Shown: in pieces, positions 16,646 to 24,893 of the stretch
How the letters are laid out: each line of letters starts with the position of its first letter
Numbering within the stretch: the stretch's first letter is position 1
Assembly (NCBI RefSeq): GCF_008704495.1
Contig: NZ_CP023699.1
Span: forward strand, 1,426,001 to 1,490,000
Direction of reading: 5' to 3'
Origin: Streptomyces kanamyceticus
GTDB taxonomy: Bacteria > Actinomycetota > Actinomycetes > Streptomycetales > Streptomycetaceae
Length of the DNA stretch: 64,000 bases
Made by a program: the position numbers and the translations under genes
The notes under the pieces: generated by a model
Told to the model about the DNA's origin: nothing
The model's database searches: none
The model's input: the letters and a program-made list of their open reading frames with translations, nothing else

Positions 16646-18159
16646 GCCGCCGGGCTCCCTTCGAGTACGAGGTCGAGTACGCGGTGTTCGTCGAGGTCAC
16701 GGGCGGGTGCGGTATGCACGACGCGGCCCTCGCGGAGCACCAGGACGCGGTCGGCGAGGCCGAGCACCTCGGGCACCTCGCTGGAGACCATGAGTACGGC
16801 GAGGCCCTCGTCGGCGAGGCGGCGGATCACCGCGTAGAGCTCGGCGCGGGCCCCGACGTCGACGCCGCGGGTCGGCTCGTCGAGCAGCAGGACGCGGCAG
16901 CCGCGCAGCAGCCAGCGGGCCAGGACGGCCTTTTGCTGGTTGCCGCCGGACAGGGTGCGCACGGGGACGGCGGGATCGTCGGGACGCAGGGACAACTCCT
17001 GTGTCGCGGTGTGCGCCGCCTCGCGCTCGGCGCCCCGGTCGAGCCAACCACCGCGCGAGAAGCGGGACATGGAGGAGACCGACACGTTGCGGGTGACGGA
17101 CTCCAGCATCAGGAGGGCCTGCGCCTTGCGTTCCTCGGGGGCGAGGCCGAGTCCCGCGCGGACGGCGGCGCGGACGCTTCCGGGGCGCAACACCCGTCCC
17201 TCGACCGCCACTTGTCCGGCACTCGGCTTGCGTGCGCCGTAGATCGTCTCCAGGATCTCGGAGCGTCCCGAGCCGACGAGCCCGGCGAGGCCGACGATCT
17301 CGCCGGGGCGCAGGTCGAGGTCGAGGGGTTCGAACTCGTCGCGGCGCGCCAGGCCACGCACGGTCAACACCGGTTCCGCCAGCGGCTGTTCGGTGGGCCG
17401 GTCGGGGAAGACGTACTCGACGTTGCGTCCCGTCATCAGCGCCACGACCTCGCGGGTCGGCGTGGACTTCGCGGGGAGTCCGCCCGCAACGGCGCGGCCG
17501 TCCTTGAGGACGGTGACGCGGTCGCCGATGCGGCGGATCTCCTCCAGGCGGTGGGAGATGTAGACGACGGCGACGCCGTCCGCCGTGAGGCCCGCGACGA
17601 TGCGGAAGAGGTTGTCGACCTCGTCGGGGTCGAGGGCGGCGGACGGCTCGTCCATGACGATGAGGCGCACCTCGTGGGAGAGGGCGCGAGCCATCGAGAC
17701 GATCTGCTGATGGGCGGCGGACAGCTCACCCACGAGCCGCCCCGGGTCGATCTCGCCATGTCCAAGTCGCTTGAGCAGCGCGGCAGTTGCTGTCTTAGCG
17801 GTGCGGCCACGCACCACGAATCCGGCGGCGGTCGGCTCGTGCCCGAGGTACACGTTCTCGGCGACGGAAAGACCCTCCACCAGGTCGAGCTCCTGGTAGA
17901 TGGTGGCGATGCCGAGCCGCATGGCCGCGATCGGCGAGCGGAGCGTGGTGCGCTCCCCGCGCCAGGTGATCTCGCCGTCGTCGGGCTGGTGGGCGCCCGC
18001 GAGGACCTTGATGAGGGTGGACTTCCCGGCGCCGTTCTGGCCGAGGAGGCAGTGCACTTCGCCCGCCTGGACCTGGAGGTCGACGCCGTCGAGCGCGCGG
18101 ACTCCGGGGAACGACTTGGTGATGCCGGACATGGTGAGCAGCGGTGGTTCTGGTGCCAT
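16642..18159 (-). CDS. Sugar ABC transporter ATP-binding protein with two ATPase domains (RbsA type)
   Basis: The 505-residue ATPase has two ABC cassettes, as in RbsA/XylG/MglA. The first carries Walker A GQNGAGKSTLIK, signature LVGELSAAHQQIVSMARAL and Walker B LIVMDEPSAALD. The second has the degenerate Walker A GLVGSGRSEILE normal for this family, with signature TLSGGNQQKAVLARWLL and VLLLDEPTRGVDVG. It powers uptake through the downstream permease. It is the first gene of the transport operon, preceded by 170 bp after the ROK regulator gene, so its promoter probably lies in that gap and is controlled by the regulator. Confidence 0.93.
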   Translation of the reverse strand: MAPEPPLLTMSGITKSFPGVRALDGVDLQVQAGEVHCLLGQNGAGKSTLIKVLAGAHQPDDGEITWRGERTTLRSPIAAMRLGIATIYQELDLVEGLSVAENVYLGHEPTAAGFVVRGRTAKTATAALLKRLGHGEIDPGRLVGELSAAHQQIVSMARALSHEVRLIVMDEPSAALDPDEVDNLFRIVAGLTADGVAVVYISHRLEEIRRIGDRVTVLKDGRAVAGGLPAKSTPTREVVALMTGRNVEYVFPDRPTEQPLAEPVLTVRGLARRDEFEPLDLDLRPGEIVGLAGLVGSGRSEILETIYGARKPSAGQVAVEGRVLRPGSVRAAVRAGLGLAPEERKAQALLMLESVTRNVSVSSMSRFSRGGWLDRGAEREAAHTATQELSLRPDDPAVPVRTLSGGNQQKAVLARWLLRGCRVLLLDEPTRGVDVGARAELYAVIRRLADEGLAVLMVSSEVPEVLGLADRVLVLREGRVVHTAPARDLDEHRVLDLVLEGSPAA

Positions 18160-18329
18160 GACGGTTCCCCTAGGCGGGTGCGTGCGTGCCGGTTTCAGGG
18201 CAGGGCGGAGCAGAGCGCTGTGCTGGGTGGGGTGATGGTGGGCGCGGCGCTGCCGCGCGTACCGGTGCTGGCGTGGTGGTGCCGTGTGCGCGAGGTGCGT
18301 ACGTCCCGGTCAGGCCGGTGGGAGACCGG
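18160..18329 (-). promoter_or_regulatory. Gap between ROK regulator and transporter operon
   Basis: This 170-bp gap should hold the transporter-operon promoter. I see no convincing -35/-10 pair or strong inverted repeat. Confidence 0.3.
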
Positions 18330-19520
18330 TCAGGCCGGGGAGAACAGGTGGTCGCTGATGAGCCGGGCGCCGCCGATGACTCCGGCGGTCGGCCCCAACT
18401 CGCCGAGGACGATGGGGAGGTTGCCGGTCGCCAGGGGCAGCGACTGGCGGTAGACCTGGGTACGGATCGCGGCGAGCAGTGTGTGGCCGAGTCCTGTCAC
18501 ACCGCCGCCGATCACCACGAGACCGGGGTTGAAGAAGCTGACGAGTCCCGCGATGACCTGTCCGGTGCGGTTGCCGCCCGCCCGGATGAGGTCGAGCGCG
18601 GTGGCATCGCCCGCGGCGGCGGCCGCCGCGACGTCGACGGCGCTGAGCCGCCCCGCCTCGCCGAGCCGCGTGGCGAGCTCCGCCGAACGCCCCTCCCTGG
18701 CCGCCTCCTCGGCGTCGCGGGCGAGTGCCGCGCCGCTGAAGTAGGCCTCCAGACAGCCCTTGTTGCCGCAGGCGCAGGGGCGTCCGTCCGGTTCCGCCTG
18801 GATGTGGCCGATGTCGCCGGCGCTGCCCGTCGTACCGCGGTAGACCTCGCCGCCGACGACGATGCCGCAGCCGATGCCCGTGCCGATCTTGACGCAGAGG
18901 AAGTCGCCCACGGAGCGTGCGACGCCCGCGTGCTGCTCCCCCATCGCCATGAGGTTCACGTCGTTGTCGACCATGACGGGGCAGCCCAGGTCCTGGCTGA
19001 GGGCCTCCCGTACGGGGAAGCCGTCCCAGCCCGGCATGATCGGCGGGGCGACCGGGACGCCCTCGGGGAAGCGGACGGGGCCCGGGACGCCGATCCCGGC
19101 GCCGTCGAATCCCTCCGCGAGCCCGGTGGCCTTCAGTTTGGCCGCCATGACGAGGACCTGTTCGAAGACCGCGACCGGGCCCTCGCGCACGTCCATGGGC
19201 TGGTTGATGTGCCCGAGCACCTCCAGCTCGGCGTTGGTGACCGCGACGTCGATCGAGGTCGCGCCGATGTCCACGCCGAGGAAGCGGAGGGCGGGGGCCA
19301 GGCGGATGTTGTGGGAGCGGCGGCCGCCGCGCGAGGCGGCGAGTCCGTCGGCGACCACGAGTCCGGTCTCCAGGAGCCGGTCGACCTCGACGGCCAGTTT
19401 GGACCGCGAGAGATCGACCTGATCGCCCAGCTGCGCACGGGAGTTGGGACCTCCGTCACGCAGCAGCCGCAACAACCGCGCCTGGTGCGCGTTGGCGGGT
19501 CGAGCCGTCATACGTCTCAC
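18330..19520 (-). CDS. ROK family transcriptional regulator
   Basis: The 396-residue protein has an N-terminal winged helix-turn-helix (about residues 10-65; LLRDGGPNSRAQLGDQVDLS) followed by a ROK sugar-kinase-like domain. That domain contains FLGVDIGATSID, VMVDNDVNLMAMGEQ and the zinc motif CACGNKGCLEAY. ROK regulators repress sugar genes and release DNA on binding a sugar or sugar phosphate. It is transcribed toward the transporter operon 170 bp away and very likely controls it. The GTG at 19520 is preferred because GGGAGGGG lies at good spacing. The ATG three codons later is possible. Confidence 0.9.
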   Translation of the reverse strand: MRRMTARPANAHQARLLRLLRDGGPNSRAQLGDQVDLSRSKLAVEVDRLLETGLVVADGLAASRGGRRSHNIRLAPALRFLGVDIGATSIDVAVTNAELEVLGHINQPMDVREGPVAVFEQVLVMAAKLKATGLAEGFDGAGIGVPGPVRFPEGVPVAPPIMPGWDGFPVREALSQDLGCPVMVDNDVNLMAMGEQHAGVARSVGDFLCVKIGTGIGCGIVVGGEVYRGTTGSAGDIGHIQAEPDGRPCACGNKGCLEAYFSGAALARDAEEAAREGRSAELATRLGEAGRLSAVDVAAAAAAGDATALDLIRAGGNRTGQVIAGLVSFFNPGLVVIGGGVTGLGHTLLAAIRTQVYRQSLPLATGNLPIVLGELGPTAGVIGGARLISDHLFSPA

Positions 19521-19712
19521 GCGCCCCTCCCGCCTCTTCGGGCTGCCAGTTCCGCGCCCTCGGACAACGCCGTTGTCTTCGGGCCTCCTTCAAGCTTTCG
19601 AGGGGAACGTAGCAGTGCCTGCCGGGGGTGGGAAGAAGTTGCGCGGGAATTACCCATGACTTTCTCCAGTCACAGGACAAAGCTGTACGGGCCCAGGGCC
19701 TGTCCGGCGGGA
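19521..19712. promoter_or_regulatory. Region upstream of the ROK gene and downstream of the acetyltransferase gene
   Basis: The 192 bp carry the ROK gene promoter region. The motif caggacaaag at 19673-19682 recurs near the PQQ-type dehydrogenase gene. No gene is visible. Confidence 0.35.
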
Positions 19713-20309
19713 CTACACCGGCTCGCGGAGCATGCACCACGTGCGCGGGCCGTTGTCGGGCAGGTCGATCTCCGCGGTGACGGCGAAGCCGAGCCGCTGG
19801 TAGAACGCCACGTTGCGTTCGGTCGACGTCTCCAGGAAAGCGGGGTACCCCGCCCGGTCGGCCGCCTCGATGCCGGGTCTGATCACCGCGCGGCCGAGGC
19901 CCTGCCCCTGCGCGTCGGGGTCCACGCCCACCGTGGCGAGGAACCACGCGGGGCGCAGCGGACGGAACGGCTGCAGCGCCCGGTCGGCCGCGTCGAACCA
20001 CGCCTTGCGGGCCCCCGCGAGCTCACCGATCAGCGGGCCGACGGCGGCGAATCCGGGGCCCGGGTCGCGGTCCGGAGTGGTCCACACGGCGACGGCCCGG
20101 CCCGCGCCCGCGACCCAGACGCGTCCGTAGACCATCCCGACGCGGGTGAGGAAGAGCTCCTGGAAGCGGCGGACGCGCTCCTCGTGGTCGTCGGCGTCGA
20201 CCACGTGCCGGGTGAAGGGATAGTCGGCGAAGGCACGGCCGAGCGTCCTGACGGCCGTCGGCACGTCCTCGCTGATCGCCGGTCGTATCCGGTTGTTCGT
20301 ACCGCTCAC
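19713..20309 (-). CDS. GNAT family N-acetyltransferase
   Basis: The roughly 198-residue GNAT acetyltransferase has motif A visible as LATVGVDPDAQGQGLGRAVI, with the acetyl-CoA pyrophosphate loop QGQGLG, and the C-terminal NVAFYQRLGFAV motif. Acetyl groups are transferred from acetyl-CoA to an amine; the acceptor is unknown. GTG at 20309 (VSGTNNRIRPAISEDV) is preferred because GGGAG lies at proper distance. An ATG 12 codons upstream has no site. It stands between the sugar cluster and the GntR gene, in the same direction, without clear functional linkage to either. Confidence 0.85.
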   Translation of the reverse strand: MSGTNNRIRPAISEDVPTAVRTLGRAFADYPFTRHVVDADDHEERVRRFQELFLTRVGMVYGRVWVAGAGRAVAVWTTPDRDPGPGFAAVGPLIGELAGARKAWFDAADRALQPFRPLRPAWFLATVGVDPDAQGQGLGRAVIRPGIEAADRAGYPAFLETSTERNVAFYQRLGFAVTAEIDLPDNGPRTWCMLREPV

Positions 20310-20349
20310 GTCGCGTCTCCCGCCCCTGGCGTCGGCACTCTCCACACGG

Positions 20350-20384
20350 CCGCTCCCGGCCCTCAGGGGGAACGGCCGGGGCGG
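20350..20384 (-). terminator. Stem-loop downstream of the GntR gene
   Basis: ccgctcccggcc (20350-20361) and ggccggggcgg (20374-20384) form a GC-rich near-perfect hairpin, without a T-run, between the GntR stop and the acetyltransferase start. It probably ends the regulator transcript. Confidence 0.5.
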
Positions 20385-20417
20385 CGACCGTGTTCCCCGC
20401 CCCGGGCCGTCGAGGGC

Positions 20418-21095
20418 TCAGCCCCGGTCGCGCTGGTGGTACGTCTTGCGGGTGTGCTCCGTGTGGGCGCGCATGATGTCGGTGGCCCGCTGCTCGTCGC
20501 GCTCGGCGATCGCCGCGATCAGTTCGCGGTGCTCGATCCAGGACTGGCTGCCGCGCTGCCGGGCGACCGGCGTGTAGTACCAGCGCACCCTGCGGTCCAC
20601 CTGCCCGGCGAGTTCGGCGAGGACGACGTTGCCCGCGAGCTCCATCACCTTGGCGTGGAAGGCCGCGTTGAGGGTCACCACCTGGTCCACGTCGCCGTCG
20701 GCGACGGCCTGTTCGCCCTGGGTGCAGAGTTCGTCGAGCGCGGTGATGCCCGCGGTGCCGGTGTTCGCGGCGGCGAGCCGGGCGGCCTCGGCCTCCAGCA
20801 GGGTGCGGACCGTCAGGAGCTGGTCCGCCTCCTCCTCGGTCGGCTCGTGCACGAAGGCGCCCTGGGCCGGGCGCAGATCGACCCAGCCCTCGGTGTTGAG
20901 GCGTTGCAGCGCCTCGCGCACCGGCTGCCGGGAGACGCCGAGGTGTCCGGCGAGTTCGCTCTCGACGAGGTGCTGCCCCGGCTGCAGCGAGCGGGTCGTG
21001 ATGAGTTCGAGCAGCGCCTCGTAGACACGCTCTCTGAGCGGCCCGGGGCGTTCGAGCCTGGGCACCGCCCCCTGCGGCAGTCCTGTGGACAACAT
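20418..21095 (-). CDS. GntR family (FadR subgroup) transcriptional regulator
   Basis: The 225-residue protein has a winged helix-turn-helix in residues 20-90 (VYEALLELITTRSLQPGQHL, GHLGVSRQPVREALQRLNTEG) and an all-helical FCD effector domain to the end (RTLLEAEAARLAAANTG, HAKVMELAGN, WIEHRELIAAI, AHTEHTRKTY). FCD regulators bind organic acids. The ATG at 21095 follows GAGGAGGGG, and longer frames lack a site. The sequence TTGTCTACAGT lies 28-38 bp upstream of the start and recurs between the OFA antiporter and ketopantoate-reductase genes, so this regulator probably controls itself and the formate/oxalate genes (inference). Confidence 0.9.
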   Translation of the reverse strand: MLSTGLPQGAVPRLERPGPLRERVYEALLELITTRSLQPGQHLVESELAGHLGVSRQPVREALQRLNTEGWVDLRPAQGAFVHEPTEEEADQLLTVRTLLEAEAARLAAANTGTAGITALDELCTQGEQAVADGDVDQVVTLNAAFHAKVMELAGNVVLAELAGQVDRRVRWYYTPVARQRGSQSWIEHRELIAAIAERDEQRATDIMRAHTEHTRKTYHQRDRG

Positions 21096-21122
21096 CGCGG
21101 TCCCCTCCTCGACGATTGCCTT

Positions 21123-21137
21123 TTGTCTACAGTCTAC
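21123..21137. promoter_or_regulatory. Candidate GntR operator upstream of the GntR gene
   Basis: TTGTCTACAGTCTAC contains two direct GTCTAC hexamers and the 11-mer TTGTCTACAGT. The reverse complement ACTGTAGACAA is found again at 23808-23818. Its TGTNNACA core is typical of FadR-type regulators. Confidence 0.55.
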
Positions 21138-21189
21138 GAGCCACAAGGGCCAGCACCAGGGGGAGTTGAGCCCATCACACGGACACCTC

Positions 21190-22137
21190 TCAGGGACAGC
21201 GCACGACCTGCCCCGCGTACGACAGGTTGCCGCCGAAGCCGAAGAGCAGCACCGGGTCGCCCGAGCGGATCTCGCCGCGCTCCACCAGCTTGGACAGGGC
21301 CATGGGGACGCTCGCCGCCGAGGTGTTGCCGGAGTCGACGACATCGCGCGCGACAACGGCGTTCACCGCGCCGATGCGCTCCGCGAGCGGTTCGATGATG
21401 CGCAGGTTCGCCTGGTGCAGGACCACGCCCGCGAGGTCGGCGGGGGTGAGTCCGGCGCGCTCGCAGGTCGCGCGGGCGAGCGGCGGCAGCTGCGTCGTGG
21501 CCCAGCGGTAGACGCTCTGGCCCTCCTGGGCGAAGCGCGGCGGGGTGCCCTCGATCCGGACGGCGTTGCCCATCTCGGGCACCGAGCCCCACAGGACGGG
21601 GCCGATCCCCGCCTCCTCGCCGGGGCCGCACGCCTCGACCACGGCGGCGCCCGCCCCGTCGCCGGTCAGGACGCAGGTGGTGCGGTCCGTCCAGTCGGTG
21701 ACCTGGGTCATCTTGTCCGCGCCGATGACCAGGGCGCGGGTCGCCGCCCCGGCCCGCACCGTGTGGTCGGCGGTGGCCAGGGCGTGCGTGAAGCCCGCGC
21801 AGACCACGTTGAGGTCCATGGCGGAGGGCGAGGGGATGCCGAGCCGCGCGGAGACCCTGGCCGCCATGTTCGGTGACCTGTCGATGGCCGTGGAGGTGGC
21901 GACCAGGACCAGGTCGATGGCGTCGGGCGTCAGGCCCGCGGCGGCCAGGGCCTTGCCGCCCGCGTGCGCGGCCAGTTCGTCGACCGGCTCCTCGGGGCCC
22001 GCGACATGACGGGTGCGGATGCCCACCCGGGACCGGATCCACTCGTCGCTGGTGTCGACCACCCCCGCCAGCTCCGCGTTGGTGAGCACCTTGGCGGGCT
22101 GATAGTGGCCGACGGCGACGATGCGCGAGCCGTGCAT
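21190..22137 (-). CDS. 3-oxoacyl-ACP synthase III-like protein (FabH family)
   Basis: The 315-residue thiolase-fold enzyme of the KAS III type has its catalytic triad visible: Cys in MDLNVVCAGFTHAL, His in GVVLHQANLRIIEPL and Asn in DSGNTSAASVPMALS. The C-terminal glycine-rich VLLFGFGGNLSYAGQVV is also normal. KAS III condenses an acyl-CoA with malonyl-ACP, and homologues serve secondary metabolism. A weak site AAGGGGACC precedes the ATG at 22137. It lies between the antiporter small subunit gene and the GntR gene on the same strand, so it could share control by that regulator. Its link to formate or oxalate metabolism is unclear. Confidence 0.88.
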   Translation of the reverse strand: MHGSRIVAVGHYQPAKVLTNAELAGVVDTSDEWIRSRVGIRTRHVAGPEEPVDELAAHAGGKALAAAGLTPDAIDLVLVATSTAIDRSPNMAARVSARLGIPSPSAMDLNVVCAGFTHALATADHTVRAGAATRALVIGADKMTQVTDWTDRTTCVLTGDGAGAAVVEACGPGEEAGIGPVLWGSVPEMGNAVRIEGTPPRFAQEGQSVYRWATTQLPPLARATCERAGLTPADLAGVVLHQANLRIIEPLAERIGAVNAVVARDVVDSGNTSAASVPMALSKLVERGEIRSGDPVLLFGFGGNLSYAGQVVRCP

Positions 22138-22262
22138 GTACGGGTCCCCTTATGTGTTGCCGGAGCTGCGGGATCCTCCAGTCTGCTCAGCGACTCGCGA
22201 GTAACGGGGTACGTAATGTGACAGGAAAGGCGCGCCCGCTTTGGATGCTTCTCATCATCGTG

Positions 22263-22397
22263 TCACCCGGTGAACAGCTGGGTGGCCTTGTGTACGAGTT
22301 CGTAGAGGCCGTAGGCGAGGGGAATACCCACCCAAAGCCAGGCGAAAAGGATGAGTGCGCGGCGGCTACGGGGCGGTGCGCTCGGCGGCGTGGTCAT
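22263..22397 (-). CDS. Small subunit accompanying the OFA MFS antiporter (44 residues)
   Basis: The 44-codon gene is read from ATG at 22397. The product begins MTTPPSAPPRSRRAL and continues with one membrane helix (ILFAWLWVGIPLAYGLYELV), ending HKATQLFTG. I recognise it as the small membrane protein typically encoded beside OFA-family transporters in actinobacteria. Its start lies 32 bp inside the end of the antiporter gene in another frame, so translation is probably coupled. A single transmembrane helix with a basic N-terminus suggests that it binds or stabilises the transporter, though its role is not established. Confidence 0.82.
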   Translation of the reverse strand: MTTPPSAPPRSRRALILFAWLWVGIPLAYGLYELVHKATQLFTG

Positions 22398-23703
22398 CGT
22401 CGGTGTCCTCCTTCGGGGCGGGCACGTGGTGGCGGGGGTGGACGGGCCTGACGAGTTCGTTGGCGACGAAGCCCACGACGAGCAGACCGATCATGATCGT
22501 GAAGGAGAGGCCGTAGAGCGCGGAGCCGTGTTTGCCCGCCTCTTCCTGGTGGTCGGCCACGCGGTTCACGATCAGCGGCCCGAGCACCCCCGCCGTGGAC
22601 CAGGCGGTGAGCAGCCTGCCGTGGATGGCGCCGACCTGGTAGGTCCCGAAGAGGTCCTTCAGGTAGGCGGGGACGGTCGCGAAGCCGCCTCCGTAGAACG
22701 AGAGGATCACCAGCGCGCAGACGACGAACAGCGGCTTCGAGTCGTCTCCGAACTGCGCGATCAGGAGGTACATGAGCGCGCCGACGCCCAGATAGAGGCG
22801 GTAGATGTTCTTGCGGCCGATCAGGTCGGACGCCGATGACCAGCCGATGCGTCCCGCCATGTTGGCCGCGGAGAGCAGGGCGACGAAGCCTGCCGCGGCG
22901 GAGACGGACACGGGCGTCGAGGTGTCCGCGAAGAAGTCCGTGATCATCGGGGCGGCCTTCTCCAGGATGCCGATGCCCGCGGTCACGTTCATGCACAGGA
23001 CCACCCACAGGCACCAGAACTGCGGGGTGCGCACGGCGGAGCGGGCGGAGACCTGCGGCCCGTCGAGCGCGCCGGGCCCGCCGGGCTTGTGCGCACCTTC
23101 CGTACGCGGCACGCGCACCAGGAACACGCCGAGAGACATGAAGACGGCGTACGTCAGGCCGTGCACCAGGAACGCGAGCGCGATGCCGTGTCCGTCCGTG
23201 CCGAAGGAGTCCAGCATCCACGCCGACCAGGGCGAGGCGATGAGCGCGCCGCCGCCGAAGCCCATGATCGCGATGCCGGTGGCCATGCCGGGGCGATCGG
23301 GGAACCACTTGATCAGGGTGGAGACCGGGGAAATGTAGCCGATGCCGAGGCCGATCCCGCCGACGAAGCCGTAGCCGAACACGATCAGCCAGTACTGGCC
23401 TGTCGCGGCGCCGAGGGCGGCGATCAGGAAGCCGGAGGAGAAGCAGACGAGCGCGACGGTCATGGCCCAGCGCGGTCCGTTGCGCTCGACGAGCGTGCCG
23501 CCGAAGGCGGCGGACAGGCCGAGCATGACGATGCCGAGCTGGAAGGGCAGCGCGCTCTGGGTGCCGCTGAGGTCGAGGGCGGATTCGAGGGGCGGCTTGA
23601 AGACGCTCCAGGCGTAGGCCTGGCCGATGGAGAGATGTACGGAAAGGGCGGCGGGCGGCACGAGCCAGCGACTCCAGCCGGGGGGTGCGACGGGGGGCCT
23701 CAT
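22366..23703 (-). CDS. OFA family MFS transporter (oxalate/formate antiporter-like)
   Basis: The 445-residue major facilitator protein has about twelve transmembrane segments. OFA signatures are SIGQAYAWSVFKPPLE in the first helix, GIGLGIGYISPVSTLIKWFPDRPGMATGIAIMGFGGGALI in two parts of the central loop, and FYGGGFATVPAYLKDLFGTYQVGAIHG near residue 360. OFA members exchange oxalate for formate or move related carboxylates. The ATG at 23703 gives MRPPVAPPGWSRWLV; the longer in-frame start adds an Arg-rich stretch lacking membrane character. A formate dehydrogenase operon runs divergently from the other side of the same promoter region, which supports formate as a substrate. Confidence 0.88.
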   Translation of the reverse strand: MRPPVAPPGWSRWLVPPAALSVHLSIGQAYAWSVFKPPLESALDLSGTQSALPFQLGIVMLGLSAAFGGTLVERNGPRWAMTVALVCFSSGFLIAALGAATGQYWLIVFGYGFVGGIGLGIGYISPVSTLIKWFPDRPGMATGIAIMGFGGGALIASPWSAWMLDSFGTDGHGIALAFLVHGLTYAVFMSLGVFLVRVPRTEGAHKPGGPGALDGPQVSARSAVRTPQFWCLWVVLCMNVTAGIGILEKAAPMITDFFADTSTPVSVSAAAGFVALLSAANMAGRIGWSSASDLIGRKNIYRLYLGVGALMYLLIAQFGDDSKPLFVVCALVILSFYGGGFATVPAYLKDLFGTYQVGAIHGRLLTAWSTAGVLGPLIVNRVADHQEEAGKHGSALYGLSFTIMIGLLVVGFVANELVRPVHPRHHVPAPKEDTDDDHAAERTAP

Positions 23704-23921
23704 GATCCCGAACGGTAGAAACCGACGGCGGAGTTGGGAAGAGGGCGCACAGCACGGGTCGACGGTATGCAATCTCTCGCGCCACCCCTTGCTGACCCAA
23801 CTTCCATACTGTAGACAATATTCCGTCGACGTCTTCTCCATACGTTTGCTCTCCGCCTTCTGCTCTACACGTTCCGCTCCCCACGTTCCTCGGATCCCTC
23901 AACCGAATGGAGCGCCCCACC
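23704..23921. promoter_or_regulatory. Divergent promoter region between the OFA antiporter and formate dehydrogenase operons, with GntR operator
   Basis: The 218-bp divergent region contains ACTGTAGACAA at 23808-23818 inside catactgtagacaatattcc. It is AT-richer than its surroundings, as expected for promoters. The same 11-mer lies in front of the GntR gene. One regulator bound here could control both directions. Confidence 0.55.
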
Positions 23922-24893
23922 GTGAAAGTCGCAGTCCTCGGTGCCGGTGCGATCGGCGCCTACGTCGGAGCCGCGCTGCACCGCGCGGGTGCCGACGTCC
24001 ATCTCGTAGCCCGTGGACCCCACTTGGCGGCCATGAGGCAGCACGGAGTAAGGGTCCTCAGCCCTCGCGGCGACTTCACCGCGCGGACCCACGCCACCGA
24101 CGATCCGGCCGACATCGGGCCCGTCGACTTCGTCTTCCTCGGCCTGAAGGCCAACTCGTACGCGGCGTGCGGGCCGCTGATCGAGCCCCTGCTCCATGAA
24201 TCGACCGCGGTGATCGCCGCGCAGAACGGCATCCCCTGGTGGTACTTCCACCGGCACGGCGGACCGCACGAAGGACACCGCATCGAGAGCGTCGACCCGG
24301 GCGGTGCGGTCAGCGCGGTGCTCGCGCCCGAACGGGCCGTCGGCTGCGTGGTCTACGCGGCCACCGAGCTCGAAGGCCCGGGCGTCGTACGCCACTTGGA
24401 GGGCACTCGGTTCTCCATCGGCGAGCCGGACCGCTCCCGCTCCGCGCGCTGCGCCGCCTTCAGCGAGGCCATGGTGGCGGGCGGCCTCAAGTGCCCGGTC
24501 GAGCCCGAACTCCGCGGCGACATCTGGATCAAGCTGCTCGGCAACATCTCCTTCAACCCGATCAGCGCGCTCGCCCGCGCCACGATGCGCGAGATGTGTC
24601 TGCACGGCGGCACCCGGCGGGTCATCGAGATCATGATGAACGAGACGCTCGCGGTGGCCGCGGCCCTCGGCTGCGAGCCCGACATCTCCGTGGAGCGCCG
24701 CCTCGCGGGCGCCGAACGCGTCGGCGACCACCGCACCTCCACCCTCCAGGACCTGGAGCGCGGCAAACCGCTGGAACTCGACGTGCTGCTCGCGGCCGTC
24801 GTGGAGCTGGCGGACATCACCGGTGTCCCGGTGCCGACGCTGCGCACCGTGCACGCCATCTCGGACCTGCTCGCATTGAGGACCGCCGCATGA
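23922..24893 (+). CDS. 2-dehydropantoate 2-reductase family protein (ApbA/PanE)
   Basis: The 323-residue protein of the ketopantoate reductase family starts with the NADPH site VKVAVLGAGAIGAYVGAAL. It includes FLGLKANSYAACGPLIEPLL, AAQNGIPWWYF and the C-terminal helical-domain segments IWIKLLGNISFNPISALARA and STLQDLERGKPLELDVLLA with the usual catalytic Lys and Glu. GTG at 23922 is preferred because GGAG lies seven bases upstream. ATG at 23907 has no site. Its end overlaps the formate dehydrogenase gene as ATGA. Position in a formate operon suggests a reductase of another 2-keto acid rather than a vitamin B5 role, which is inference. Confidence 0.87.
   Translation: MKVAVLGAGAIGAYVGAALHRAGADVHLVARGPHLAAMRQHGVRVLSPRGDFTARTHATDDPADIGPVDFVFLGLKANSYAACGPLIEPLLHESTAVIAAQNGIPWWYFHRHGGPHEGHRIESVDPGGAVSAVLAPERAVGCVVYAATELEGPGVVRHLEGTRFSIGEPDRSRSARCAAFSEAMVAGGLKCPVEPELRGDIWIKLLGNISFNPISALARATMREMCLHGGTRRVIEIMMNETLAVAAALGCEPDISVERRLAGAERVGDHRTSTLQDLERGKPLELDVLLAAVVELADITGVPVPTLRTVHAISDLLALRTAA

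Noticed and set aside
18186..21398. 1070-codon plus-strand open frame
   Set aside because: It runs antisense through the ROK, acetyltransferase and GntR genes and shows no protein family signal. Long antisense frames are normal in very GC-rich DNA.
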